Assembly: GCA_017613855.1 (NCBI GenBank)
Contig: JAGACY010000168.1
Coordinates: forward strand, 1 to 10,285
Direction of reading: 5' to 3'
Length of the DNA stretch: 10,285 nucleotides
From: Pseudomonadota bacterium
GTDB taxonomy: Bacteria > Myxococcota > Bradymonadia > UBA4248
This document shows, in pieces, positions 1 through 8,368 of the stretch. The notes beneath the pieces were generated by a model. That model did no database searches and was not told where the DNA came from. It worked only from the letters and a program-made list of their open reading frames with translations. Position numbers and translations under genes: made by a program. Each line of letters opens with the position of its first letter. The stretch's first letter is position 1.

Positions 1-618
1 ATCAGCGAGCATGGAGGTTTCGCGGACCATATCCTCTTCCCAGGCACCCTGACCGGTACAGGCAATGATTTGTCCCTGGCGATATTTATCAATATACCAG
101 GGATCATTGCAATTGGGCAGATAAAGAAGCGGCGCATTTAAATATATATTTTCATCCACGAAATCGCCGATAAGAATATACAATGCGTAACAGCCGCTAA
201 GCGAAATAACACCATTAAAAGCATCCGGATGACGAAGATAGAAATTCATGCTATGATAGCCGCCCATACTGCATCCGGTCGTTAATATATCCGTTCTACC
301 ACTGATATGATGAATAAAAGGAACGACTTCCTGAATGATATATGCATCATAAATATTGTGTCGAATTGCACGTTCTGCGGGATGAATCGACTCATTCAGC
401 CAGGATTCGCTGTCAATGCTATCGACCGTGAACAACATAATTCTTCCATCATTAATATATTGTTCGACGGCCTGAACCATGCCGAAATCCTCGTATTCGT
501 AGAACCTGCCGCACATGGATGGAAAAACAATAATAGGTCTGCCGGCATGACCATATACATTGATTTCCATATCTCTGCCCAACAAAGGACTAAACCATTT
601 ATGATATTCTTTTTTCAT
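1..618 (-). CDS. Alpha/beta-hydrolase-fold esterase, N-terminal 206 residues (gene runs off left edge)
   Basis: This open frame reads from ATG at 618 to the window edge with no stop, so the C-terminus is missing. The protein begins MKKEYHKWFSPLLGRDMEIN and continues with a hydrophobic strand and turn (RPIIVFPSMCGRFYEYED, residues 27-44). The nucleophile elbow is TTGCSMGGYH (residues 113-122), a G-x-S-x-G-G motif that makes Ser117 the likely catalytic serine. It is followed by the strand NGVISLSGCY (135-144) and the segment NCNDPWYIDKY (169-179). This pattern matches the putative-esterase family (PF00756-like, esterase D or enterochelin-esterase type). From memory, close relatives are about 230-250 residues long, so some 30-45 residues, including the catalytic histidine, should lie outside the window. 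There is no signal peptide, so it is probably cytoplasmic; the substrate is unknown. The start is supported by AAAGGG seven bases upstream. It lies on the same strand as the giant TPR gene, just after that gene's terminator. Confidence 0.87.
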   Translation of the reverse strand, partial: MKKEYHKWFSPLLGRDMEINVYGHAGRPIIVFPSMCGRFYEYEDFGMVQAVEQYINDGRIMLFTVDSIDSESWLNESIHPAERAIRHNIYDAYIIQEVVPFIHHISGRTDILTTGCSMGGYHSMNFYLRHPDAFNGVISLSGCYALYILIGDFVDENIYLNAPLLYLPNCNDPWYIDKYRQGQIIACTGQGAWEEDMVRETSMLAD

Positions 619-625
619 TTTAAAA

Positions 626-631
626 CCCTTT
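626..631 (-). promoter_or_regulatory. Weak ribosome binding site of the esterase gene
   Basis: On the minus strand AAAGGG lies seven bases before the ATG at 618. It is a partial match to AAGGAGG. It fixes the start and shows that the gene has its own translation initiation signal after the upstream terminator. Confidence 0.55.
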
Positions 632-646
632 ATGTGAATGGGGCAT

Positions 647-676
647 AAAAAAACCGGCCCGGAATAGGGGGCCGGT
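647..676 (-). terminator. Rho-independent terminator of the giant TPR gene
   Basis: On the minus strand, ACCGGCCC (676-669) pairs perfectly with GGGCCGGT (660-653) around an eight-base loop, and seven consecutive T residues follow (653-647). The stem begins 19 bases after the stop codon of the giant TPR gene, so this is that gene's transcription terminator. The T-tract ends only 28 bases before the ATG of the downstream esterase gene, so the esterase is either expressed by read-through or from a promoter overlapping this structure. In the plus direction there is no T-tract, so the signal acts on one strand only. Confidence 0.85.
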
Positions 677-680
677 CTGT

Positions 681-698
681 TAAACAACGAATTGTTTA
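681..698. repeat. Small perfect inverted repeat overlapping the stop codon of the giant gene
   Basis: TAAACAA and TTGTTTA form a perfect seven-base inverted repeat around the loop CGAA. The arm at 692-698 contains the TAA stop codon of the giant TPR gene. It is A/T-rich and therefore weak, but it sits directly ahead of the strong terminator hairpin, so the transcript would end in two consecutive stem-loops. Confidence 0.55.
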
Positions 699-3600
699 TC
701 CGAGATGTTCGATATGCTCAGTAAATGTACTTGAAACATAATAGGCAAGTGCTTTTCTGAGAATATCCGAAACTTCGATGGCTTTGCTGATTTCTTCGAT
801 GGTCTTGACGTTTCTCTGCTCAGTAATATTGGCATCGATACGCGATTCTGCACGCCATACGGTACGCATATCAGCGACCATATAAGAAGCGAGAATGTCG
901 CTCGAAACGAGCATATCATTCGTCAAAGTATTTGCACATTCAATGAGCTGCTCTTTGGTGCAGATCGAAAGCTGTGCAGCGAGTGCATGCAGTTCATCGG
1001 AAGAGAAGGCCGCCTTAATCTTAGAAACGAGTTCATTCGTTTCGGGCGTAACGGGCGTAATACCGACAGCGGCGAGAATCGCTTTCGGATAGACATAACG
1101 ATATTTTTCCGGCGTCGAAGCGAGGATGCGGACATCGGTATGTGCGAGTCCGATGCTCTTTGCAAGCCAGAAAAGAAGTTCGTTTCCTGCAGCTTTCTGG
1201 AAGATTTCCGTGCGAATGCAAACGACAACGGGATTGGAATTGATAACGACAATGGCCTCTGGCAAATCAGTGGAACGCCAGAGTGTGACACTTTCGAGGC
1301 CAAGTCCATTGCGCATCTGATGGAAGATCTTGCCATTGGGCGTCGTTTCGGCCACTTCGGTAGCACCGGATGTAACTTCCGAAAGTGCTTTTGCCCCCAG
1401 TGTTCCGAGTTTTGCATGTACAGTCTGAATCGCATCGAGCAGAGCGAATTGCTGATCCGAGAGGACCGGCAAAGCCTTCGAGAGAGAATCCAAAGAGATA
1501 GACTCAGTTTTCTCAAATTTGTTCTTGAGATCATTGAGAATATCTTTGGTCTGAGCATCGAGCTGAAGCAGTGTACGCAGCGGGGACATGATAGCCCATG
1601 CCTGAAGTTCGCGGCCAGCCTCAAGATGATACTGTGCGAGCTGGAGTGCATACTGATAAGCGCCATCACAATAGAGAATGGCTTTTTCGAGCAGCATGCG
1701 TTTCTTATCTTCATTATCCTGCGGGAGTTTAAGCAAACGCTGAACAACATCGTTCGAAGGCGCACTTTCGAGCAAACGATAGAGAATATCGGAAGCTTTT
1801 TGAGGCTCATCGAGCTGATTGCTATAGAGATCAGCGAGTCTGACGAGAATGGCAGCTTCCTGTTCCTTCGTCAATTCACCTTCGAGACGTCCATCCAACA
1901 AATCGGCGAGCTGTACCCATTCCTGACGTGCCACGAGCATTCTTTCGAGTCCATCGAATGCGCGAGCCATACCAGGCTGATAGGAGAGCGCCATATCGTA
2001 AGCTTCGGTCGCACTTTCGGTCGAGATGGATTCGGAGAGTTCGCCTCGCGTGCACCACAGGCTTGCAAGAATTGCGGGATTTGTCGTGGTTTTGGTGAGG
2101 GTTTCGACGAGATCGAGTGCTTCTTTGTACCTTCCTGCCTGTTTGTAAACTTCGAGGCTTCTTTCGATAAGATCGACATTCGACGCACCATTGTTGAGTG
2201 CACCTTCATAATAAATACCGGCCTCATCGGGATCGTTAAAGACATCGCCCCAGAGTTTTCCCATATCGTAGTAAATATTACCACGGCGCTTTGTATTATC
2301 AGCCGTAACAATCAAGCTTCTCTGCATGCATGAAAGTGCGAGCAATGGCTGATTGAGTTCCTGATATGTCTTTGAAATCGCAGTGAGTGCTTCAAAGTGG
2401 AGAGGAGACATTTTAACTGTTGTTCTGAGGTCATCGAGAGCAGAATCATATTTTTGCTGCAGATTCGAAATAAGACCGCGTTTAAAGAGGAGTTCGCTCT
2501 TGGTCTTGTTATCGAGTTTAGCTTTCTCATCTTTGAGAATGGCATCGTAGATGGCATAAGCTTTTTCGATATTTCCTGCATTCTGTTCCAACTCACCGAC
2601 GGCAATGGCAACGGGTGCATATTCAGGTGCAGTCGTATAGGCTTTACGAAGCATGACTTCTGCGCGAGCTTCATTACCACATGCCTGAGCGGCATTGGCA
2701 ACCTCATAGAAGAGTTTGGCATTTTCGAGAGCAACAGCAGGTCCCGGAAGCATGGTACGCTCGACAGCACCATAGGCACCCAGAGCAGCTTCATAGCGCC
2801 CCTTGGCATTACCAGCTTTATCCTCGAGTTTTGCAAGTTCTTTCCAGGCCTTGATGTTATCATGATCGACAGCAATGGCCTTCCACAACCAGATGCGTTT
2901 TTCATCGACAGCTTCTGCTTCTTTTGCTTTTTCGACGAGTTTCTTTGAACGCTCACTCCACGAAAGCTCGCGCTCACCTTCAATCGGCAGCAATGCAGAA
3001 GAGGTACGCCAATTCTTCAGGCGACGGCCAATACTGCGCAGACTGTCGGAAGCCTCTGGATTGTTGGCATCCAGCATACGTGCATTGCGGTAATAGTTTG
3101 CAACCTGGGCGGCTCTGTCTTTTTCGTCACAGACTTCAGCCATGTGGCAATAGAAGATGGCTCCCCATTCGGGTACGACCTGATGCAAAACGAGGTCGAG
3201 AGCATTCAGATAAAGATCGACATCATTCTTCTTGAGAGCCAGACTTGCCAGACCAAAGTAGGCATTCTTCTCAATGCTGCCGTTCTTGTTGATAGAACGA
3301 TAGGTTTCGATTGCACCATCAATATCATTGAGTGCAAGTGCCTGAATTCTGGCAAGTTCGAACAGATGGGATTTGTGAACTGAACGCGAATTGGGATCGC
3401 CGGCGAGTTCTTTAATCGTATTCGCATATTTTGGCCAATCCTCGGCATTCCTCAGGCTGGCGCAGTAACGATCGATAACCTCATTGTTTTCGGGTTCAAG
3501 TCTCTGAAGCTTATCAATAATAGACGCAGAAATCGTCTCATCTTTGAGTTTCTCGTCGACGATGGTCAAGGCTTCATGAAGTGTATTGATTGCATTGGCA

Positions 3601-6600
3601 TTATCCCGATCATCAATGAGTGCATCTGCATGTTCCAGCATAATCTGGACGAGATTTGGCCATACTTTGAGCCGCTGATAGCTGACGCGAAGCGGTTCAT
3701 AACCAATCCCGCACGGGCCCGTTTCTTTATAGAGATTCTCGAGTGTTTCACAGGCTGCATCCGGCTGTGAAAGCTGTAAATTCTGAAGTTCTGCAATGGC
3801 GAGCATCGTCTGGGGACGTTTTTCAGCACTGGCAAGTTTAAGTTCCAGACGAAGTCTGCGAAGCTCAACTTCAGGACCGATATCGGCACCCGTGAGTGTA
3901 TCAATACCCTGGCGTGCAACCTCATTGGATTCATCCAATTGGAGAATCTCTGCATAGCCGTCAAATGCGCTTTCCAAATCATTGAGATGTTCATTGGAAA
4001 TCTGAACAACACGCTTCCAGAGATTGATTTTTTCTTCGACAGTACCACCGGCAGCAATGCGCTGTTTGAGTTCTGAACGAAGCTGCGGCCATTCATTTCT
4101 AGCTTCATGCCAGGCAATGAGTGATTCGAGTGATTGAATATTATCGGGCTGAATATGGAGAATTGTCCGCTCAACATCGACACTTCTCTCGACATCCCCA
4201 AGGGCATCTTTGTAGAAATCTGCGAGTCTGCGATACAATGACAAACTGGTCTCATGATTCTCATCTTTATGAGCACGGGATGCAGCCAAACGCAAAGTCT
4301 GTGCATAACGTCCCTTGCGGCTGTCATCCATAGACCATGAGGTCAGCTTTTCAAGCGAGAGTTCATCATTGGGCGTGCATGTCAAAACAGAAGCATAGAG
4401 TGCAAATGCACCATCGATACTCTGCAGACGATTCTCATAGAGATTGGCAACTGCTTTCAGACCATCGATATTGCTCTGATCGATGACGCGTTTCTCACTC
4501 TCAAGCATGGCCACACAAAGCGGTGCATGTGCTTCATTATAGGTTTCTTCAACCAGTTTTGCCTCAACCTCAGAAGTCGGCATCAACCGATAGCCAATAA
4601 ACAGCTCTGTGAGTGCTTCATATTCGCGTGACAAAGCATTCTTCTGGATGGCATGGCGTTTCTCAGCAATTTCGGATCTCAGAGTCGTATTGTCCGTCAA
4701 ATCCCATAATTCACCATACACACCGAGCATTTGCTCATGAAGTCCTTTCTCAGAGGCCAATCTTTCAATCACAGAAAGCAGATCGGAATCTGTGGGATCC
4801 ATTTCGAGCAAACGAGAATAATCATTGAGCGCACGTACTGGATTATCCAGCTTATTGAGCAGAATATCGATTCTCTTATTGAGTGCTTCACGTCTCTTTT
4901 CTTCGCTGAATTGCGGCGAAGTCAGACAACCAAGGACGGCAACAACCTCTTCCCAGCGATTTGTCTGAGGCGCGAGTTTTTCGAGTTCTTCTGCAAGTAC
5001 CGTCGCTTTTTCACAATCGAGAGCGGAAGCAAAGAGAATCGTAAATGCCAGCGAAGAATTGTCGAGATCCTCAACATTAAAGCGAGCGACTTCCGTCAAA
5101 AGTCTGTCTCTTTCGGCAAGATCATTGGATTCATAGGCACGGCGCAGCCATGTTGCACAAAGTTCCTGACTGTGCTGTGTACTTCTGCACTGTTCAACAT
5201 AATCATTGACGATAGCTTCGTCACCGAGAATGATCATACGACGCATGACATGAATGCGCTGCATGACTTTATCATTGGGAATAAAGCGAAGGGTACGTTT
5301 GAGAAGCTGGCATCTCTTGGCTTTATCTTCTGTCGCAGCAGCCGCTCTCTCAAGTACGGAAATAGCGATGCAGCGTTCCGATTCGGAACAATGTGCTTCG
5401 ATAGCTGCCAGAGCAGGTTCATTGGTGGGTTCCCAGCTCAAAACGCGCAGATAAGCTGCAATTGCCTGGGTATGTGTAGCACAGTCCACACATGCATCAG
5501 CAATGCGAAGTCCGAGCGAAACACGCTCATCCATATCATCGATCGTGCGCAGTTCCTGTTCCCAGGCACCGAGCATCTCAGAATCACGATGCAGTTTTTC
5601 GAGAACATTGCTCAGGCTCTCAAGCGAGTCCTTATGATTTGGATCGCAATCCAGAACGATTTCCCAACCTGCTGCTGTATGCGCAGACTCTGGGCTATGC
5701 TGCATCAAATAACGGCCTTTGCTCAGGGCCAGCTGCAAAATATTCTCCGCATCTGCAACGCGAATCTGCTGAGTCAGACTGTTGTCAAGTGCTTCAAAAT
5801 CACCCTGCTTCGCATAAACGCGGGAAAGTTCCTCACTGACTGCGGGATTTCTCGGATCTATAGCCTGAACTTTCTTCCAGCAGTCCTCTGCACGCTCAAA
5901 ATTCTCGAGCTTATCGAGATATAAACCACCCAGTTTTGCCAGCAATTCACGACGTGTTGCAGGACGGCTCGTTAATGCCAGCAATGCTTCCATCGATGTG
6001 GCAACGCCATTGTCATCGCCAATAGCCTCATAAAGAGAGATAATCCGGCGATGGGTATCCGTATTATTGGGATCGAGTTCGACGATTTTCTTTAAGGTAC
6101 GGATGGCCAATTCATTGTCAAAAATCTTCTTCTCCGCGACATCTGCTGACTTGGTGTACATCTCTGTTGCAGTATTGATGTCACCTTTTGCAAGTGCGGC
6201 CTCGGCACGACCCGTATAGAAATCACACAACTGTTCGTTGCGTTCACTCTGAATAAAATATTGTTCTTTTGCATGAAGTGCATCGCGATCCTCAGGAAGC
6301 TCCTGCAAAATCGCATCATAGGCATCCACTGCAAGTTCATATTCACCCTTATCCCAAAGCACCTCTGCTGCTGCCCGGTGGATGTTCAACTCGACCGTCT
6401 TATCCAGACCACGCATCTGGCTGAGTTTGGCAAGCTTATCAATATCGCCGTTCAAACGGCAGATATTAATTTCCTGCAATAACAACAATGGATCCGTCGG
6501 ACGATCTTTCAGCAGCACATTCAGCGTTTCACTGGCTCTCTCGGCATCACCTAAACCGGAAATATAGATTTCAATGACTTCACGAAGACCAAGCTGCTGT

Positions 6601-8144
6601 ACCTGTCCCCAGTCAACGGAATTCTCACGCACAAACGCTGCCAGTTTTTCCCAGCATGCATGCTCGCGATATGCCGTCATCATGGCACTCTGAACTTCCT
6701 TGCCGTGATCACCCAATTCCCACAGATGTTCCCAATCGGCAACGACCAGCGCTGGCTTATTCAACTGACCTTCGGCAATATCTGCCGCTTTCTGCGTATA
6801 GAACAAACGCTCATCGCTCTCCCAGACTGCATCCACAACATGGCGGTACATCGAGTGAATGGCCTTGAAATCACCGGCTTCACGCAGAACGTTTTCCATA
6901 TAATTGAGCGCGCTTTCATTGGAAGGATCTTCTTTAAGAAGCTGCTCGTAAGTCTGACGTTCCTTTTCCTTATTATTAAGACGATCACCATATACACCGG
7001 CAAGTTCCTTCAGAATACTGCTGCGTACCTCGGGTAAATCTGCCCATACAGCATACTGAAGAACATTTTCCATCAACTGGGCCAATTCGTCCCAATTCAT
7101 CGAACGAAGCAATGAACGCGATTCTTTCCTGTATGCCGCATTATCGCGCAAACTCGCTTCACTCCTTAATTCTGCTGGAATTGGCTTAATCTCGAATGCC
7201 GGGCCCTTGTCGGAATCATCGACATACTCTTCCAAAGAATCATCTTCTTCGGCGACGACTTCTTCATCATCCGAATCATCATCAGGTTCTGACACAGCTA
7301 CTTCAACCGCCTCTGGCGCCTCGTGAACCTCCATTTCAACATCGACGGATGGCTCTTCAATCACTGCTTCCGCAGCCTCATCCGGAACCACAATTTCTTC
7401 CACGGCTTTTTCTGCTTCATCAGCTACTTCTTCCATAAAATCATCAAATGGTGATGATGCAATACCAATTGCTGCTTCTGCTTCCCCTTGTTCTACCTCA
7501 GCTTCTGCGGCAACCTCAACTTCCGGCTCTACCGAAAGATCAATATCTGCCTCATGAAACTCTTCCACGGGTTCGACAGATGCTGCCTCTTCGGGAGCTT
7601 GAACAGGATCCAGTGCCGCAAGCTCATCCTCAATGTCAAAATCCATCATGCCCAATGATATCGCTTCTGCACCAGCATGTTCTTCGTCAATATGATCTTC
7701 GGAAGCATGTTCTTCGACAGCATGCGCTTCAGCAACTGATTCTTCTGCCATCAAATCATCGGCTACAATGGGAATCACTTCTTCGGCAACGGGCTCCAAT
7801 TCATCTGCAACCACATGCGCTGGTACTTCTGTATTCGAATGAACTGACGGACGACCACCACGATTGATCGAAGGCCTCCCACCTCTCACAAACGATCCGC
7901 GACCACCGGCTGACGGCACTTCCGGCATCGAAGCACTCGACGACGACGCAGCTCTCGGCACGTTTGGCATTGAACTCTGAGCAAATCTTCCCTGTGCACC
8001 TCCGCCACGACCCGGCGTTATGCTCGGAAAACGTCCTGAAGCCGTTCTGGATGCCGCCCCAGACATCGATGAACGACGCCCACTGCCAGAATCATCTGTT
8101 CCACTGTTGCTGTCCGTAAATCTCGGGTCTCTTTCGTCCGTCAT
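696..8144 (-). CDS. Giant tetratricopeptide-repeat protein (2482 aa) with charged disordered N-terminus and non-TPR C-terminal domain
   Basis: This is one uninterrupted frame of 2482 residues (about 275 kDa by length). Residues 1-105 are rich in Ser, Gly and Arg, with RG/RGG-like runs and two RGGRPS copies near residues 87-100. Residues 106-313 are strongly acidic (Glu/Asp with Ala and Val), end in a DDDSDDEE-type stretch and look disordered. Residues from about 335 to 2190 are alpha-helical TPR-like repeats. Clear examples are GEYELAVDAYDAILQELP (near 599), NFERAEDCWKKVQAIDPRNP (near 745), KYDSALDDLRTTVKMSP (near 1897) and EPQKASDILYRLLESAPSN (near 2108). Residues 2192-2482 form a separate mixed alpha/beta region. 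There is no signal peptide and no membrane segment, so it is probably cytoplasmic. TPR arrays bind proteins and build scaffolds, but the partner here is unknown. The start at 8144 was chosen because AGGAGA lies six bases upstream and a promoter lies at 8200-8228; the longer frame from 8303 would begin upstream of that promoter. The terminator at 647-676 ends the transcript. The size and plan resemble large TPR proteins of Myxococcota, which is inference from memory. Confidence 0.95.
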   Translation of the reverse strand: MTDERDPRFTDSNSGTDDSGSGRRSSMSGAASRTASGRFPSITPGRGGGAQGRFAQSSMPNVPRAASSSSASMPEVPSAGGRGSFVRGGRPSINRGGRPSVHSNTEVPAHVVADELEPVAEEVIPIVADDLMAEESVAEAHAVEEHASEDHIDEEHAGAEAISLGMMDFDIEDELAALDPVQAPEEAASVEPVEEFHEADIDLSVEPEVEVAAEAEVEQGEAEAAIGIASSPFDDFMEEVADEAEKAVEEIVVPDEAAEAVIEEPSVDVEMEVHEAPEAVEVAVSEPDDDSDDEEVVAEEDDSLEEYVDDSDKGPAFEIKPIPAELRSEASLRDNAAYRKESRSLLRSMNWDELAQLMENVLQYAVWADLPEVRSSILKELAGVYGDRLNNKEKERQTYEQLLKEDPSNESALNYMENVLREAGDFKAIHSMYRHVVDAVWESDERLFYTQKAADIAEGQLNKPALVVADWEHLWELGDHGKEVQSAMMTAYREHACWEKLAAFVRENSVDWGQVQQLGLREVIEIYISGLGDAERASETLNVLLKDRPTDPLLLLQEINICRLNGDIDKLAKLSQMRGLDKTVELNIHRAAAEVLWDKGEYELAVDAYDAILQELPEDRDALHAKEQYFIQSERNEQLCDFYTGRAEAALAKGDINTATEMYTKSADVAEKKIFDNELAIRTLKKIVELDPNNTDTHRRIISLYEAIGDDNGVATSMEALLALTSRPATRRELLAKLGGLYLDKLENFERAEDCWKKVQAIDPRNPAVSEELSRVYAKQGDFEALDNSLTQQIRVADAENILQLALSKGRYLMQHSPESAHTAAGWEIVLDCDPNHKDSLESLSNVLEKLHRDSEMLGAWEQELRTIDDMDERVSLGLRIADACVDCATHTQAIAAYLRVLSWEPTNEPALAAIEAHCSESERCIAISVLERAAAATEDKAKRCQLLKRTLRFIPNDKVMQRIHVMRRMIILGDEAIVNDYVEQCRSTQHSQELCATWLRRAYESNDLAERDRLLTEVARFNVEDLDNSSLAFTILFASALDCEKATVLAEELEKLAPQTNRWEEVVAVLGCLTSPQFSEEKRREALNKRIDILLNKLDNPVRALNDYSRLLEMDPTDSDLLSVIERLASEKGLHEQMLGVYGELWDLTDNTTLRSEIAEKRHAIQKNALSREYEALTELFIGYRLMPTSEVEAKLVEETYNEAHAPLCVAMLESEKRVIDQSNIDGLKAVANLYENRLQSIDGAFALYASVLTCTPNDELSLEKLTSWSMDDSRKGRYAQTLRLAASRAHKDENHETSLSLYRRLADFYKDALGDVERSVDVERTILHIQPDNIQSLESLIAWHEARNEWPQLRSELKQRIAAGGTVEEKINLWKRVVQISNEHLNDLESAFDGYAEILQLDESNEVARQGIDTLTGADIGPEVELRRLRLELKLASAEKRPQTMLAIAELQNLQLSQPDAACETLENLYKETGPCGIGYEPLRVSYQRLKVWPNLVQIMLEHADALIDDRDNANAINTLHEALTIVDEKLKDETISASIIDKLQRLEPENNEVIDRYCASLRNAEDWPKYANTIKELAGDPNSRSVHKSHLFELARIQALALNDIDGAIETYRSINKNGSIEKNAYFGLASLALKKNDVDLYLNALDLVLHQVVPEWGAIFYCHMAEVCDEKDRAAQVANYYRNARMLDANNPEASDSLRSIGRRLKNWRTSSALLPIEGERELSWSERSKKLVEKAKEAEAVDEKRIWLWKAIAVDHDNIKAWKELAKLEDKAGNAKGRYEAALGAYGAVERTMLPGPAVALENAKLFYEVANAAQACGNEARAEVMLRKAYTTAPEYAPVAIAVGELEQNAGNIEKAYAIYDAILKDEKAKLDNKTKSELLFKRGLISNLQQKYDSALDDLRTTVKMSPLHFEALTAISKTYQELNQPLLALSCMQRSLIVTADNTKRRGNIYYDMGKLWGDVFNDPDEAGIYYEGALNNGASNVDLIERSLEVYKQAGRYKEALDLVETLTKTTTNPAILASLWCTRGELSESISTESATEAYDMALSYQPGMARAFDGLERMLVARQEWVQLADLLDGRLEGELTKEQEAAILVRLADLYSNQLDEPQKASDILYRLLESAPSNDVVQRLLKLPQDNEDKKRMLLEKAILYCDGAYQYALQLAQYHLEAGRELQAWAIMSPLRTLLQLDAQTKDILNDLKNKFEKTESISLDSLSKALPVLSDQQFALLDAIQTVHAKLGTLGAKALSEVTSGATEVAETTPNGKIFHQMRNGLGLESVTLWRSTDLPEAIVVINSNPVVVCIRTEIFQKAAGNELLFWLAKSIGLAHTDVRILASTPEKYRYVYPKAILAAVGITPVTPETNELVSKIKAAFSSDELHALAAQLSICTKEQLIECANTLTNDMLVSSDILASYMVADMRTVWRAESRIDANITEQRNVKTIEEISKAIEVSDILRKALAYYVSSTFTEHIEHLG
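7674..7716. repeat. Short direct repeat in the acidic linker of the giant gene (13 bp, 30-bp period)
   Basis: AGCATGTTCTTCG occurs at 7674-7686 and again at 7704-7716, exactly 30 bases apart, which preserves the reading frame. It encodes repeated Glu-Glu-His-Ala units (around residues 143-157) in a His- and Glu-rich part of the acidic linker. This suggests that the disordered segment grew or varies by small in-frame duplications. Confidence 0.6.
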
Positions 8145-8150
8145 TGAACA

Positions 8151-8156
8151 TCTCCT
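8151..8156 (-). promoter_or_regulatory. Shine-Dalgarno that fixes the start of the giant TPR gene
   Basis: On the minus strand AGGAGA is followed by a six-base spacer and ATG at 8144. This is a strong match to the ribosome binding consensus. No comparable site precedes the alternative in-frame start at 8303, so the first residue should be the Met of MTDERDPRFT. Confidence 0.8.
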
Positions 8157-8199
8157 GATTGTAAAAAGAAAAGCCATAAGGCTAAAATGATGACCACTT

Positions 8200-8228
8200 A
8201 TTATATTACGTTTCCTCTTAGCGAACAA
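8200..8228 (-). promoter_or_regulatory. Sigma70-type promoter of the giant TPR gene
   Basis: On the minus strand there is a perfect -10 box TATAAT (8205-8200). Exactly 17 bases upstream lies TTGTTC (8228-8223), which matches the first three bases of TTGACA. Transcription would begin near 8193 and give a 5' leader of about 49 bases before ATG 8144. The right position relative to the Shine-Dalgarno supports the call; the -35 box is weak. Confidence 0.6.
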
Positions 8229-8329
8229 GGATTTAGGGAATCCCAAATCACTCTTCTCCATGCGCACTCCGATATTCTCTATTTTCCTCAACGGCCTCAC
8301 CAAATATCAAATCTTTTTATTCTTTCCTC

Positions 8330-8357
8330 TTGACCATCCGGTTTTTGTTCACATATT
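8330..8357 (+). promoter_or_regulatory. Candidate promoter for the right-hand TPR gene
   Basis: TTGACC (8330-8335) matches five of six -35 consensus bases. After a 16-base spacer comes CATATT (8352-8357), which matches four of six -10 bases. If it is used, the transcript would begin near 8364 and carry a leader of about 146 bases containing both terminator-like hairpins and the palindrome. The region is A/T-rich, so chance matches are likely. A second possible site further left is TTGTAA (8159-8164) with TAAAAT (8183-8188). Confidence 0.3.
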
Positions 8358-8368
8358 CATTGACAACT

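Noticed and set aside
307..648. 113-codon plus-strand frame at the left end
   Set aside because: It is antisense to the esterase, whose G-x-S-x-G-G motif and family-like sequence are convincing. It also crosses the terminator.
696..1571. Reading the C-terminal domain of the giant protein as an active metallopeptidase
   Set aside because: No HExxH metal-binding motif is present anywhere in the domain, so a catalytic call is not supported even if the fold is related.
987..2333. Long plus-strand frame (448 codons) opposite the giant gene
   Set aside because: It lies wholly antisense to the well-supported TPR gene, has no ribosome binding site that I can see, and its translation shows no recognisable domain. 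Long antisense frames are expected where the sense gene lacks codons that read as stops on the other strand.
4731..5924. Plus-strand frame of 397 codons opposite the giant gene
   Set aside because: It is antisense to continuous TPR coding sequence and the translation is rich in Phe, Cys and Ile without motif structure. It looks like a shadow frame.
7196..7867. Leu/Pro/Gln-rich plus-strand frames opposite the acidic linker
   Set aside because: Low-complexity Glu/Ala/Val coding gives Leu/Pro/Gln-rich antisense translations automatically. No start signal is present.
8360..8365. Perfect TTGACA -35 box on the plus strand
   Set aside because: The bases 16-18 positions downstream (around 8382-8389) do not resemble TATAAT, so I could not support it as a promoter. 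It may still matter if an activator is involved.
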